A stretch of 64,000 nt of DNA from Flagellimonas sediminis (lineage in GTDB: Bacteria; Bacteroidota; Bacteroidia; Flavobacteriales; Flavobacteriaceae). The notes under the pieces were generated by a model. The model searched no databases, was not told the DNA's origin, and saw nothing but the letters and a program-made list of their open reading frames with translations. The stretch spans positions 496,001-560,000 of the forward strand of contig NZ_JAAAMI010000001.1 of the NCBI RefSeq assembly GCF_010500845.1, given 5' to 3'. Positions 27,338-35,523 of the stretch are shown piece by piece. Position 1 is the first letter of the stretch; the number at the start of each line of letters is the position of its first letter. Position numbers and translations under genes: made by a program.

Positions 27338-28942
27338 ATGAACCAAAAATTGAAATATGCTGCTTTTGTAGCGCTACTTTCCGCAACACCGATAATGGTG
27401 GCCCAGCAAGTGGATTCCGCACCGGCCGCACAACAGGATTCCGTTTTACTTTCCGTTGAAGAAACGCCGGCCATTCAAATGTCCGATATGAAAATCGATG
27501 GCGAGTATGTGGCCTTGGAGAAAAAAGAAAGTGGCAAGTTTCAATTGCAGGATTTGGAGGCTGCCCGCAAATATGATAGCCTTTGGTTGAAGGAACTCCA
27601 CAGCAGTGCCAATTTGTTCAGTGACATGCTGTTGGAAATCGAAAATGGCCCCGGAGAGGATTCCATTGTTGTAGTAGATCTTCCAACGGATACCTTAAAA
27701 GCGCGTTTGGCCCGAATGAACGAGAAAACGCCGTTCAACATCACTTACAATCCCTCTTTGGAAAGTGTGATCAAATCATTTTTGACCAGAAGAAGGGACC
27801 TGATGCAACGTATGATGACGGCCAGTCAGTTTTACTTTCCGTTGTTCGAAGAGGAATTGGACAAACACGATCTACCTCTGGAAATCAAATATTTGGCGAT
27901 TATAGAATCTGCCTTGAACCCAAAGGCTAGATCCAGGGTAGGGGCCAAAGGGCTATGGCAATTTATGTACGGTACCGGTAAAATGTACGGTCTTGATGTG
28001 AGCAGTTATGTGGACGAACGCCACGATCCCATTATGGCAACGGAGGCAGCCAGTAAGTATTTGGCCAAACTGTATGAAATATTCAACGACTGGGATTTGG
28101 CCCTTGCGGCCTACAATTCAGGTCCTGGAAATGTGAACAAGGCCATTCGTAGGTCAGGTGGCTATGAAAACTATTGGAACATCAGACCATTTCTTCCACG
28201 TGAAACAGCGGGATATCTTCCGGCATTTTTGGCCACCATGTACATCTTTGAATATGCGGAAGAGCACGGTCTCTCATATAAAAAAGCCGACCGCCCTTAT
28301 TTTGAAACTGATACGGTTCACGTGAAGAACATGATTTCTTTCGACCAGATTTCAAAATTGGTGGACATCAGTACCGAAGAATTGGAAATGCTGAACCCCG
28401 CGTACAAGCTCAACATCATTCCTAAAGTAAAAGGAAAGAATTATTCCCTTCGATTGCCCAAAAGCATGATCGGTAAGTTCGTGGCCAATGAGGAACAGAT
28501 CTACGCCTATGTGAAACAGGAAATGGACTCCATGGAAAAGCCGTTGCCACAATTGGTAACTGCCAATGACCAAATCCGGTATAAGGTGAAAAGTGGTGAT
28601 TATCTTGGAAAGATCGCTGAGCGATATGGGGTAGGTGTTAGCCAGATCAAGGAATGGAACGGTTTAAGGAGCAATAACCTAAGGGTTGGGCAACGATTGA
28701 CCATCTTCCCTAGAAAGCCTTATATAGAAAGCAGTACCGTGGCAAAAAACAGTTCATCCAATGGTTCCGGTGCTGTTGCCAATGGTTCCAAAGTACATAC
28801 GGTCCAACAAGGGGATTCCCTGTGGACCATTTCCAAAAAATATCCTGGAGTTTCTGTTGAAAATTTACGAGAATGGAACGGTCTTAGTGGGAATAATCTA
28901 AAACCGGGCACAAAACTTAGATTGTGCGATTGTTCTTCGTAA
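27338..28942 (+). CDS. Lytic murein transglycosylase, MltD-like, with LysM repeats
   Basis: 534 residues. A signal peptide ending near VAQQ precedes the SLT domain (about 165-310). That domain holds LPLEIKYLAIIESALNPKARS, with the catalytic Glu, then GAKGLWQFMYGTGKMYGL and ALAAYNSGPGNVN. Two LysM peptidoglycan-binding repeats lie at about 410-455 (YKVKSGDYLGKIAERYGV) and 485-530 (VQQGDSLWTISKKYPGV). The enzyme cleaves glycan strands in the periplasm to form 1,6-anhydromuropeptides. A parS-like site lies inside the gene. It is probably co-transcribed with the DUF4837 lipoprotein 12 bases downstream. Confidence 0.93.
   Translation: MNQKLKYAAFVALLSATPIMVAQQVDSAPAAQQDSVLLSVEETPAIQMSDMKIDGEYVALEKKESGKFQLQDLEAARKYDSLWLKELHSSANLFSDMLLEIENGPGEDSIVVVDLPTDTLKARLARMNEKTPFNITYNPSLESVIKSFLTRRRDLMQRMMTASQFYFPLFEEELDKHDLPLEIKYLAIIESALNPKARSRVGAKGLWQFMYGTGKMYGLDVSSYVDERHDPIMATEAASKYLAKLYEIFNDWDLALAAYNSGPGNVNKAIRRSGGYENYWNIRPFLPRETAGYLPAFLATMYIFEYAEEHGLSYKKADRPYFETDTVHVKNMISFDQISKLVDISTEELEMLNPAYKLNIIPKVKGKNYSLRLPKSMIGKFVANEEQIYAYVKQEMDSMEKPLPQLVTANDQIRYKVKSGDYLGKIAERYGVGVSQIKEWNGLRSNNLRVGQRLTIFPRKPYIESSTVAKNSSSNGSGAVANGSKVHTVQQGDSLWTISKKYPGVSVENLREWNGLSGNNLKPGTKLRLCDCSS
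28192..28207. other. parS-like site (15/16)
   Basis: TCTTCCACGTGAAACA matches TGTTYCACGTGRAACA at 15 of 16 positions (position 2 differs). It lies inside the transglycosylase gene, 7.2 kb from the perfect site. Confidence 0.6.
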
Positions 28943-28954
28943 ATTTAACACAAG

Positions 28955-29953
28955 ATGAAAAAATTTGGAACACTACTCGTTGCCAGCATTGTCCTGGCAT
29001 TAGGCTCCTGTAACGATTCCGGACCTAAAAAAAGATTTCTCCCACAATCAACCGGTCCAGTCAATTCTTTGCTGGTAGTCATGGACACCGAACTTTGGAA
29101 AGGACCGGTCGGGGATAAAATCCGGGATGAATTTGCGGCACAGATCATAGGGTTGCCCCAAATTGAACCGCTTTTTAACATAACCCAATTGCCCCCCAAG
29201 GTTTTTAAAGGGACTACCATGTACTCACGGTCCATCCTGTTCGTGGAAAAGGATTCTACAATATTGGCACATATTAGCCCCGATGCCTATTCAAAACCTC
29301 AAAAAGTGGCGGTGATTACGGGACCAACGGAAGAAATTATGATCAAAAACCTGGACTCTTTGGCGCCAATAGCGATCAAGGCATTTAAAGAGGTTGAGTT
29401 GGCCGAAGCACAAAAAAGATTTAATCGCTCATTGAGTAAAGACAAAGCCTTGGAAGAAGAGTTTGGCATCACCATGAATGTTCCCTCCTTATATAAAGTG
29501 GGCAAGCGAGAGAAGAATTTTGTGTGGATGGATATCCAAATCCCGAAGGGAACCATGAACATCATCGCTTACAGTATGCCTTGGAACAGTTTTGAAAACG
29601 ATTCCACCTTTGTGCAGGACATTATGAAAATGCGTGACTCCATAGGCGAAAAATATATTCCTGGCCCCTACGAGAATACCTATATGATTACTGAAAAGGC
29701 TTTTGCGCCGTATGTTTTCCCAGCGGAAATCGGAGGTAAAAAGGCAGCTGAGGTGAAGGGGGTTTGGGAAATCCACGGGTATCCCATGGCAGGGCCGTTC
29801 TTAACCTATATCATCAACGATAGGGAACACAACAGGAAAATGATTTTGGAAGGCTTCACCTTCGCTCCATCCACAGAAAAGCGCGACTATATGTTTGAGT
29901 TGGAGGCCATACTCAAAACGGTCAATTTTGAACCTAAAGCTCCTGTGGAGTGA
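28955..29953 (+). CDS. DUF4837 family lipoprotein
   Basis: 332 residues. MKKFGTLLVASIVLALGSC is a lipoprotein signal with Cys at residue 19. The body matches my memory of Bacteroidota DUF4837 proteins: SVNSLLVVMDTELWKGPVGD near the start and a C-terminal block with GVWEIHGYPMAGPF. The function is unknown; it is likely periplasmic or outer-membrane anchored. It lies 12 bases after the MltD-like gene, pointing to an envelope role, and is followed by a strong terminator. Confidence 0.85.
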   Translation: MKKFGTLLVASIVLALGSCNDSGPKKRFLPQSTGPVNSLLVVMDTELWKGPVGDKIRDEFAAQIIGLPQIEPLFNITQLPPKVFKGTTMYSRSILFVEKDSTILAHISPDAYSKPQKVAVITGPTEEIMIKNLDSLAPIAIKAFKEVELAEAQKRFNRSLSKDKALEEEFGITMNVPSLYKVGKREKNFVWMDIQIPKGTMNIIAYSMPWNSFENDSTFVQDIMKMRDSIGEKYIPGPYENTYMITEKAFAPYVFPAEIGGKKAAEVKGVWEIHGYPMAGPFLTYIINDREHNRKMILEGFTFAPSTEKRDYMFELEAILKTVNFEPKAPVE

Positions 29954-29975
29954 ACCAATCTAAATAAAGGACCAA

Positions 29976-30004
29976 AAAAGCCCAGTACAAATGTCTGGGC
30001 TTTT
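29976..30004. terminator. Terminator between DUF4837 and DUF6747 genes
   Basis: Stem AAAAGCCCAG / CTGGGCTTTT with a 9-base loop and T runs on both strands. It lies between two convergent genes and can serve both. Confidence 0.82.
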
Positions 30005-30031
30005 CTGTTCTTTAAATGCTTTGAGCGTTAG

Positions 30032-30202
30032 TTAATCGAAGGCGAAACCGGTAGCAATCCTATAGGCAAAGGCGTAAAGCACAATAAAGAACATAACAAA
30101 GCTAAACCAGGCGAACACCTTAAAATATTTTTCAATGATGATGTGTCCCAAGTTGCGGAACCCTTCCAAATAAATTTCCTTAACAAGTAAAAGTTTCTTC
30201 AT
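30032..30202 (-). CDS. Small DUF6747-like membrane protein, 56 residues
   Basis: An intact frame from the ATG at 30202 to a TAA at 30032 encodes 56 residues starting MKKLLLVKEIYLEGFRNLGH. A membrane helix is near the C-terminus (WFSFVMFFIVLYAFAYRIA). I recognise this as the short flavobacterial family DUF6747, of unknown function. It stands alone, minus strand, in the 500-base gap between the DUF4837 and OmpA-type genes. It shares a bidirectional terminator with DUF4837. The rest of the gap (30203-30420) shows nothing I can name. Confidence 0.8.
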   Translation of the reverse strand: MKKLLLVKEIYLEGFRNLGHIIIEKYFKVFAWFSFVMFFIVLYAFAYRIATGFAFD

Positions 30203-30420
30203 AAGTCAGATTTTAAGATTTAAAGACATGACAAAGGTTCGACTTTGTAAGCTGGAGGTAAAAACATTAGGACAAAAGGTTAGAAAACAAGGGTGAAAAC
30301 AACAGCGGGGGCGTTAATATCCGCAAAGCCTTTTCTTTGATCGATAAAACGCATATTGTATGCGAACGGTTGGACGGAGATATAAATCGATGAAATGCGT
30401 TTTAGCCTCCTTAACCAAAG

Positions 30421-30448
30421 AAAAAGCCCCGAAAATCTTTGGGGCTTT
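30421..30448 (-). terminator. Terminator of the OmpA/PD40 gene
   Basis: Inverted repeat AAAGCCCC / GGGGCTTT with a 10-base loop. Read on the minus strand it is followed by a T run and sits 8 bases beyond the stop codon. Confidence 0.8.
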
Positions 30449-30455
30449 ATTGTTT

Positions 30456-32516
30456 TTATCTTGAAACCAGAATGAATTCGGACCTTCGGTTCAACAATTG
30501 TTTATCCGGGGGGCAGGGTTTGCCATCTGAACAATCGTTCAATAATCGTTCCTCACCATAACCGATTGCACTGAGAATACGTGTTGGATCAATGCCTTCC
30601 GAAATTATATAGTCCCGTGTGGCCTTCGCCCTTCGGTCCGAAAGATATTTGTTATAGGCGTTGCTGCCGACCGCATCCGTATGGGATTCAATTTTAAGTG
30701 TTAGATTTTGGTCTTCTTTCAATACAGCAATCAGTTTATCCAGTTCTACTGCAGCTTCCGGACTTATTTTATAGCTATCAAAGGCAAAATGGACCGCATT
30801 GGGTTCAAATGGTTTTTTGACCTTTTCCTCGTCCAGGATTTTGTTAAGTTTCTTTAGATGTTGTGAAACCTCTATATTTTCATTTTCCTTGGTTTTGAAG
30901 GAAATTCTATCCTCATAATAGTCTTCACTTTGTGATTTTATACCGTATTCAGCCAGAGGATCCAAATTTTTAAACGTATAGGCACCGAATGCATCCGTAG
31001 TGGTTTCTGCCAAGAGGTTTCCGTCTTTGTCCAACAGGGAAACCTTGGCACCTTCCATGACCTCGCCCGTTTCAGCATCTTGAATGCTGCCCGTAACCGC
31101 GTTCAAATTAAGGGTATATTGGAACGAGTAGATATCATCATCACCCTTTCCTCCCTTTCTATTGGAGGCAAAATATCCTTTTTCTCCTGTGGTATCGATG
31201 ATATATGAAAAATCGTCTCTATTGCTATTAATGGGTTCACCCAAATTGATGCCCACACTGAACATGTTGTCCTTGGAATCGGATTTGTACACATCCAATC
31301 CACCAAAGCCCATAGCCCTGTTGGATGAAAAGTAAAGGGCATTATCGGTGATGTAAGGGAACATTTCCTTGGCGCTGGTATTCACTGACCTGCCCAGGTT
31401 TTGAGGCTCGGAAAACCCGCCATTTTCCAAAATGTCCACAACATAAATGTCCGTTTGCCCAAATCCACCTGGCCTGTCGGAAACAAAATACATTTTATGA
31501 CCATCAGGACTGATACTTGGGTGGCCGGTGGAATAATCGTCGCTGTTAAAAGGAAGCTCTTCGGCTTCTGTCCATTCGCCACCAACCAATTGGGAGCGGT
31601 AAATTTTTAAATGATTGATTCCGTTTTCACCGCGTTTCAATTTTTTGCCATAATTGTTACGGGTAAAGTAAATGGTCTTCTGGTCAGGGGAGAATGCCAT
31701 GGAAGCCTCATGGTATTTCGTATTTATTTTTTTGGAGAATTTTCTAGAACCTGTAAGATCGCCTTCATCGTTTTTGGTTTTGGCCACATATAGGTCCAGA
31801 AAAGGCTGGTTGGTCCAACGGTAACGACGGGTGGTTAAAAAAGAAGAGTCCTTGGCCGATGCATACACAATTTCGGTACCATTGTGGTACATGGGTGAAA
31901 AATCGGAATAGGGTGAATTGATGGCTAGGTTCTTAACCTTTACCGAAGTGGCTCCTTTCCAGGTCAGTGGCTTGGCCATTGCGGCTTCCCTAAGGTCATT
32001 TTGATCTTTGTTGTAGTACAACTTGGTCAAAGCCGACGCTCTTCTATATTTCCCTGTACCTTTTAGGGTTTGGGTGTATTTGAAGAAGGTGTCTTCGGGA
32101 ATTTCATCCGTATACAATTCATATAGTTCGTTGTACCATTTAAAGGATTTTTCCATGTTCCCGCTATAATAATGGGAATCTCCGGCATTGGAAAGAAGGG
32201 ACATGGTGTGTTTGGCCTCACTTTTTTCCAGGACAATGTCATAAATCCTGGCGGCTTCGGCATACCACATCTTGTTAAAGTAATCGTTCCCTTTTTCAAT
32301 GAGTTTTTCGGCAATACCCTCCTTACGAACGTAGCGGGTAAGTTTTTTATCGCTCAGTCCATCCAGATGCTTTAAGGATTCGTCAGGATAAAATGGCTCT
32401 GCCGGTCCTTGTTTGGAATTGCTGGCGATATCCCCGTTGAACTCCAATAAGGATACGTCTTGGGATTGCATCCCAAAGGACAATAATAGGATAAAAGGAA
32501 AAATCAGTTTTTTCAT
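30456..32516 (-). CDS. PorE-like TPR-PD40-OmpA peptidoglycan-binding protein
   Basis: 686 residues from ATG 32516 (MKKLIFPFILLLSFGMQSQ, signal peptide). I rejected an in-frame ATG nine codons upstream because it precedes the signal. Order of domains: TPR-like helices (about 40-165), a WD40-like PD40 propeller (about 200-470, for example HPSISPDGHKMYFVSDRPGG), a carboxypeptidase-regulatory-like fold (about 480-555, TGEVMEGAKVSLLDKDG), and an OmpA domain (about 575-686, SHTDAVGSNAYNKYLSDRRA). This is the order of PorE, which anchors the type IX translocon to peptidoglycan, but many flavobacterial paralogues exist. Two stem-loops lie in its leader. Confidence 0.87.
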   Translation of the reverse strand: MKKLIFPFILLLSFGMQSQDVSLLEFNGDIASNSKQGPAEPFYPDESLKHLDGLSDKKLTRYVRKEGIAEKLIEKGNDYFNKMWYAEAARIYDIVLEKSEAKHTMSLLSNAGDSHYYSGNMEKSFKWYNELYELYTDEIPEDTFFKYTQTLKGTGKYRRASALTKLYYNKDQNDLREAAMAKPLTWKGATSVKVKNLAINSPYSDFSPMYHNGTEIVYASAKDSSFLTTRRYRWTNQPFLDLYVAKTKNDEGDLTGSRKFSKKINTKYHEASMAFSPDQKTIYFTRNNYGKKLKRGENGINHLKIYRSQLVGGEWTEAEELPFNSDDYSTGHPSISPDGHKMYFVSDRPGGFGQTDIYVVDILENGGFSEPQNLGRSVNTSAKEMFPYITDNALYFSSNRAMGFGGLDVYKSDSKDNMFSVGINLGEPINSNRDDFSYIIDTTGEKGYFASNRKGGKGDDDIYSFQYTLNLNAVTGSIQDAETGEVMEGAKVSLLDKDGNLLAETTTDAFGAYTFKNLDPLAEYGIKSQSEDYYEDRISFKTKENENIEVSQHLKKLNKILDEEKVKKPFEPNAVHFAFDSYKISPEAAVELDKLIAVLKEDQNLTLKIESHTDAVGSNAYNKYLSDRRAKATRDYIISEGIDPTRILSAIGYGEERLLNDCSDGKPCPPDKQLLNRRSEFILVSR

Positions 32517-32532
32517 TACCACTCCATCAGCG

Positions 32533-32578
32533 CAAATGGCCAACAGGCCATTTGGAGGTTAAGCATAGAGGGCTTAAC
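32533..32578 (-). promoter_or_regulatory. Twin stem-loops in the leader of the OmpA/PD40 gene
   Basis: Two perfect inverted repeats lie next to each other: CAAATGGCC/GGCCATTTG (32533-32541 and 32546-32554, 4-base loop) and GTTAAGC/GCTTAAC (32558-32564 and 32572-32578, 7-base loop). The first ends 16 bases before the ATG. They could be RNA structures controlling translation, or operators. Confidence 0.45.
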
Positions 32579-32688
32579 TTTAGTTTGTGCCGCTAAAATA
32601 GAATATGGCAAGGGGGCGAATAACTTTTTGTTGTGAAAGAATGGATTTGTGGCATGTACGAATCAAAAATGTGGTTCTTTATCGATTA

Positions 32689-32707
32689 GCCCTTTGAGTT
32701 AAAGGGC
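32689..32707 (-). other. Stem-loop downstream of tatA
   Basis: GCCCTTT / AAAGGGC with a 5-base loop, 33 bases past the tatA stop. It lacks a T run, so it is a weak terminator candidate or mRNA end structure. Confidence 0.3.
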
Positions 32708-32739
32708 AATTCGGGCACAAAATCCAAAAAGGATGGGCG

Positions 32740-32937
32740 TTAGGACTTAGATTCCTTGCTTTCGCTACCCAATTTGTCCTCTTCTTTGGAGGCATCCTTG
32801 AATTCTTTGATACCGCTACCAAGTCCCCTCATCAGTTCTGGGATTTTCTTGCCTCCAAAAAGCAAAAGCACCACCGCAACGATCAACACAATCTGCCATG
32901 GACCAAGTACACCAAGAAATATTGTTTGAGCAATCAT
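32740..32937 (-). CDS. tatA: Twin-arginine translocase subunit TatA/TatE
   Basis: 65 residues. A single N-terminal membrane helix ([24 protein letters not shown]) with the conserved FGxKxxPEL hinge is followed by an amphipathic helix ([14 protein letters not shown]) and a polar tail. It forms the pore-like assembly of the Tat system for folded proteins. It stands alone; tatC is not in the window. The next gene upstream, an M23 peptidase, is divergent. Confidence 0.93.
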   Translation of the reverse strand: MIAQTIFLGVLGPWQIVLIVAVVLLLFGGKKIPELMRGLGSGIKEFKDASKEEDKLGSESKESKS

Positions 32938-33088
32938 AACATCAAAACCTTTAATTGAATGATAAAAGTAGTAAAAAGAACTGGAAGAGCGCGCTCAATT
33001 AACGAAAATTAGCAAATGCATCATTCTGAACGGGTTGTATTTGAGTGGGCTTTTTAAAAAGCTTAACACCAATATTAAAATCTAAGAT

Positions 33089-33096
33089 TATCTTTG
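33089..33096 (+). promoter_or_regulatory. Putative -7 promoter box of the M23 gene
   Basis: TATCTTTG, an exact TAnnTTTG match, ending 6 bases before the ATG at 33103. With the usual start distance the transcript would begin at or beside the start codon. Confidence 0.35.
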
Positions 33097-33102
33097 TTGC
33101 AT

Positions 33103-33972
33103 ATGGCAAAGGAGCAGAAGAAAAGAAAAGAGATCAAACGGAAACTATTGCATAAGTACCGCTTGGTGATCCTCAATGAAAGCACTTTTGAGGAAAAGAT
33201 ATCGTTCAAACTCAGCAGGCTCAATGTTTTTGTAACAGGCACGTTGTTCATCATTGTACTGATTGGATTGACCACCCTTATCATTGCCTTTACCCCTCTC
33301 CGAGAATATATACCGGGGTATTCCTCTACCAAGTTAAAGCGCCAGGCCACAGAGCTCACCTACAAAACAGATTCCTTGGTGACGGTCCTTAACTATACCA
33401 ATCGGTATTTGGACAATGTCCGCAAGGTACTGCGTGGCGATGTGGAGAACAACCAACAGAACCGGGACTCCCTTTTTGAGAAATACAAATTGGATCCGGC
33501 ATCCGTAGATCTTACGCCCATTCGTGAAGATCTGTTGTTGCGTGAAGAAGTGGAGTTGGAAGACAAGTACAACCTATTTGAAAGAAATGTGGAAAATTTG
33601 GGAACCTTACTTTTTGCGCCAATTACTGGTACAATGTCCCAAGGGTTCGACCCCAAGACCAAGCATTATGCCGTTGATTTGGTGGCACCAAAAGATACTC
33701 CGGTAAAATCCATTGCCGATGGTACGGTTCTCTTTGCTGAGTGGACCTCGGAAACGGGCTATGTGATCATCATTGAACACCAAGATGGTTTTACTTCGGT
33801 TTACAAACACAATGGCTCTTTGAGCAAATCACAGGGAGATCTGGTAAAGGCCGGCGAAGTAATAGCATCTATAGGAAACACAGGTGAGCTTACCACGGGG
33901 CCGCATCTACATTTTGAGCTCTGGAGAAAAGGAAAACCCGTGAATCCCCAAAACTATATGGACTTCAATTAA
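33103..33972 (+). CDS. M23 family (LytM-type) metallopeptidase, membrane-anchored
   Basis: 289 residues from ATG 33103 (MAKEQKKRKEIKRKLLHKYR); an in-frame TTG three codons upstream is less likely. It has a cytoplasmic basic start, one membrane helix (about 47-68), a coiled-coil linker (about 80-155) and a C-terminal M23 domain (about 170-285). The zinc ligands appear as HYAVD and GPHLHFELW (HxH), with GYVIIIEHQDG between. Such enzymes cut peptide cross-links of peptidoglycan or act as division/elongation regulators. The GH3 gene begins on the base after the stop, so the two are coupled. Confidence 0.9.
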   Translation: MAKEQKKRKEIKRKLLHKYRLVILNESTFEEKISFKLSRLNVFVTGTLFIIVLIGLTTLIIAFTPLREYIPGYSSTKLKRQATELTYKTDSLVTVLNYTNRYLDNVRKVLRGDVENNQQNRDSLFEKYKLDPASVDLTPIREDLLLREEVELEDKYNLFERNVENLGTLLFAPITGTMSQGFDPKTKHYAVDLVAPKDTPVKSIADGTVLFAEWTSETGYVIIIEHQDGFTSVYKHNGSLSKSQGDLVKAGEVIASIGNTGELTTGPHLHFELWRKGKPVNPQNYMDFN

Positions 33973-35472
33973 ATGTCATTAAAAGCATTTGCCGCAAAGA
34001 TTTTTGCCAATAGGGTGGCCATGAGGACCCAAAAATGGGTGGCCAACCCCGTGCAAACCCAAAAAAAGGTTTTTAGGGAATTGGTATCTTCGGCCCAAAG
34101 CACTGTCTTTGGAAAAGACCACGATTTTTCCAACATCCGATCCCATGAAGATTTTGTTCAACGGGTACCCATTCGTGACTATGAGGAAATAAAGGATTAC
34201 ATCAACAAAATAATCGCAGGGGGAGAAGATGTTCTTTGGCCAGGTAAACCTCTTTATTTTGCTAAAACTTCCGGAACCACTTCGGGAGCAAAATATATTC
34301 CCATTACCAAGGTTTCCATACAATACCAGGTGGAAGCATCGCGAAATGCCATCCTACATTATATTCACGAGACGGGTAATGCCGATTTTGTGGATGGCAA
34401 GATGATATTTTTACAAGGCAGCCCTGAGCTTGAGGAAAAGGGAGGCATTAAGTTTGGAAGGCTTTCCGGAATTTCGGCCCATTATGTCCCCAATTATCTG
34501 CAAAGGAACCGGTTGCCCAGTTGGGAGACCAACTGCATTGAGGATTGGGAAACGAAGGTGGACAAAATCGTTGAAGAGACCGAAACCCAGAACATGTCCG
34601 TTATCGCGGGCATACCCTCATGGGTGCAGATGTATTTTGAAAAGCTCCAAGCCAAGTCAGGCAAAAAGGTAGGAGAGCTTTTTAAAGGATTTCAATTGTT
34701 CATTTACGGCGGGGTAAATTATGAACCGTATCGCGCCAAATTCGAAAATTTGATTGGAAGAAAAGTGGACAGTATTGAACTCTTTCCGGCCAGTGAAGGG
34801 TTTTTTGCGTACCAAGATTCCCAAAAAGAAAAAGGGATGCTCCTTTTGTTGGATTCTGGCATTTTTTATGAATTCATCAAGGCCGATACATTTTTTGATG
34901 AAAACCCAAAACGGTTGACCATTTCCGAAGTGGAACTGGATGTGGACTACGCCATGATTATATCCACCAATGCCGGATTATGGGCCTACAACCTAGGGGA
35001 TACCGTTCAGTTTATTTCCAAAAATCCATACAAGATCATTGTATCGGGAAGGATCAAACATTTTATTTCCGCATTTGGTGAACATGTGATTGCCAAAGAG
35101 GTTGAGGAAGCTATGAAGCTTGCGGTTGATGGAACCGATGCCTTGGTAAACGAATTTACCGTTGCCCCACAGATCAATCCAAGTAATGAGGAGCTTCCCT
35201 ATCATGAATGGTTTATAGAGTTTGAGCGCGTACCTTCGGATATGCCCAAATTTGTCACGATCATTGAGGAAAGTATGAAAAAGCAGAACAGCTACTACTA
35301 CGATTTGATTGTAGGTAATATTCTTCAGCCCTTAAAGATTACCAAGATCAAACCCGGTGGCTTTCAAGACTATATGAAAACTATTGGTAAATTGGGCGGT
35401 CAGAACAAGGTTCAACGTCTTTCCAACGACCGAAAAGTAGCCGATGGTCTGGAAGCTTTCAAAATTAGTTGA
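33973..35472 (+). CDS. GH3 family (auxin-responsive promoter family) acyl-adenylating-like protein
   Basis: 499 residues. FAKTSGTTSGAKYIPIT near residues 95-112 is the ATP/AMP-binding P-loop-like motif of the GH3 group in the firefly luciferase superfamily. IYGGVNYEPY and ELFPASEGFFAYQD are the further core motifs, and GDTVQFISKNPYKIIVSGR precedes the small C-terminal domain. Plant GH3 enzymes join amino acids to hormones via acyl-adenylates. The bacterial substrate is unknown. The gene directly abuts an M23 peptidase gene, a pairing common in Bacteroidota. Confidence 0.88.
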   Translation: MSLKAFAAKIFANRVAMRTQKWVANPVQTQKKVFRELVSSAQSTVFGKDHDFSNIRSHEDFVQRVPIRDYEEIKDYINKIIAGGEDVLWPGKPLYFAKTSGTTSGAKYIPITKVSIQYQVEASRNAILHYIHETGNADFVDGKMIFLQGSPELEEKGGIKFGRLSGISAHYVPNYLQRNRLPSWETNCIEDWETKVDKIVEETETQNMSVIAGIPSWVQMYFEKLQAKSGKKVGELFKGFQLFIYGGVNYEPYRAKFENLIGRKVDSIELFPASEGFFAYQDSQKEKGMLLLLDSGIFYEFIKADTFFDENPKRLTISEVELDVDYAMIISTNAGLWAYNLGDTVQFISKNPYKIIVSGRIKHFISAFGEHVIAKEVEEAMKLAVDGTDALVNEFTVAPQINPSNEELPYHEWFIEFERVPSDMPKFVTIIEESMKKQNSYYYDLIVGNILQPLKITKIKPGGFQDYMKTIGKLGGQNKVQRLSNDRKVADGLEAFKIS

Positions 35473-35505
35473 GGACATACGGACTTACTTTCGTAGGAAT
35501 TCGTT

Positions 35506-35513
35506 TATTTTTG
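35506..35513 (+). promoter_or_regulatory. Putative -7 promoter box of the DUF6909-like gene
   Basis: TATTTTTG, exact TAnnTTTG match, 10 bases before the ATG at 35524 in the 51-base gap after the GH3 gene. No TTG at the -33 distance. Confidence 0.35.
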
Positions 35514-35523
35514 CCAAGAAGTA

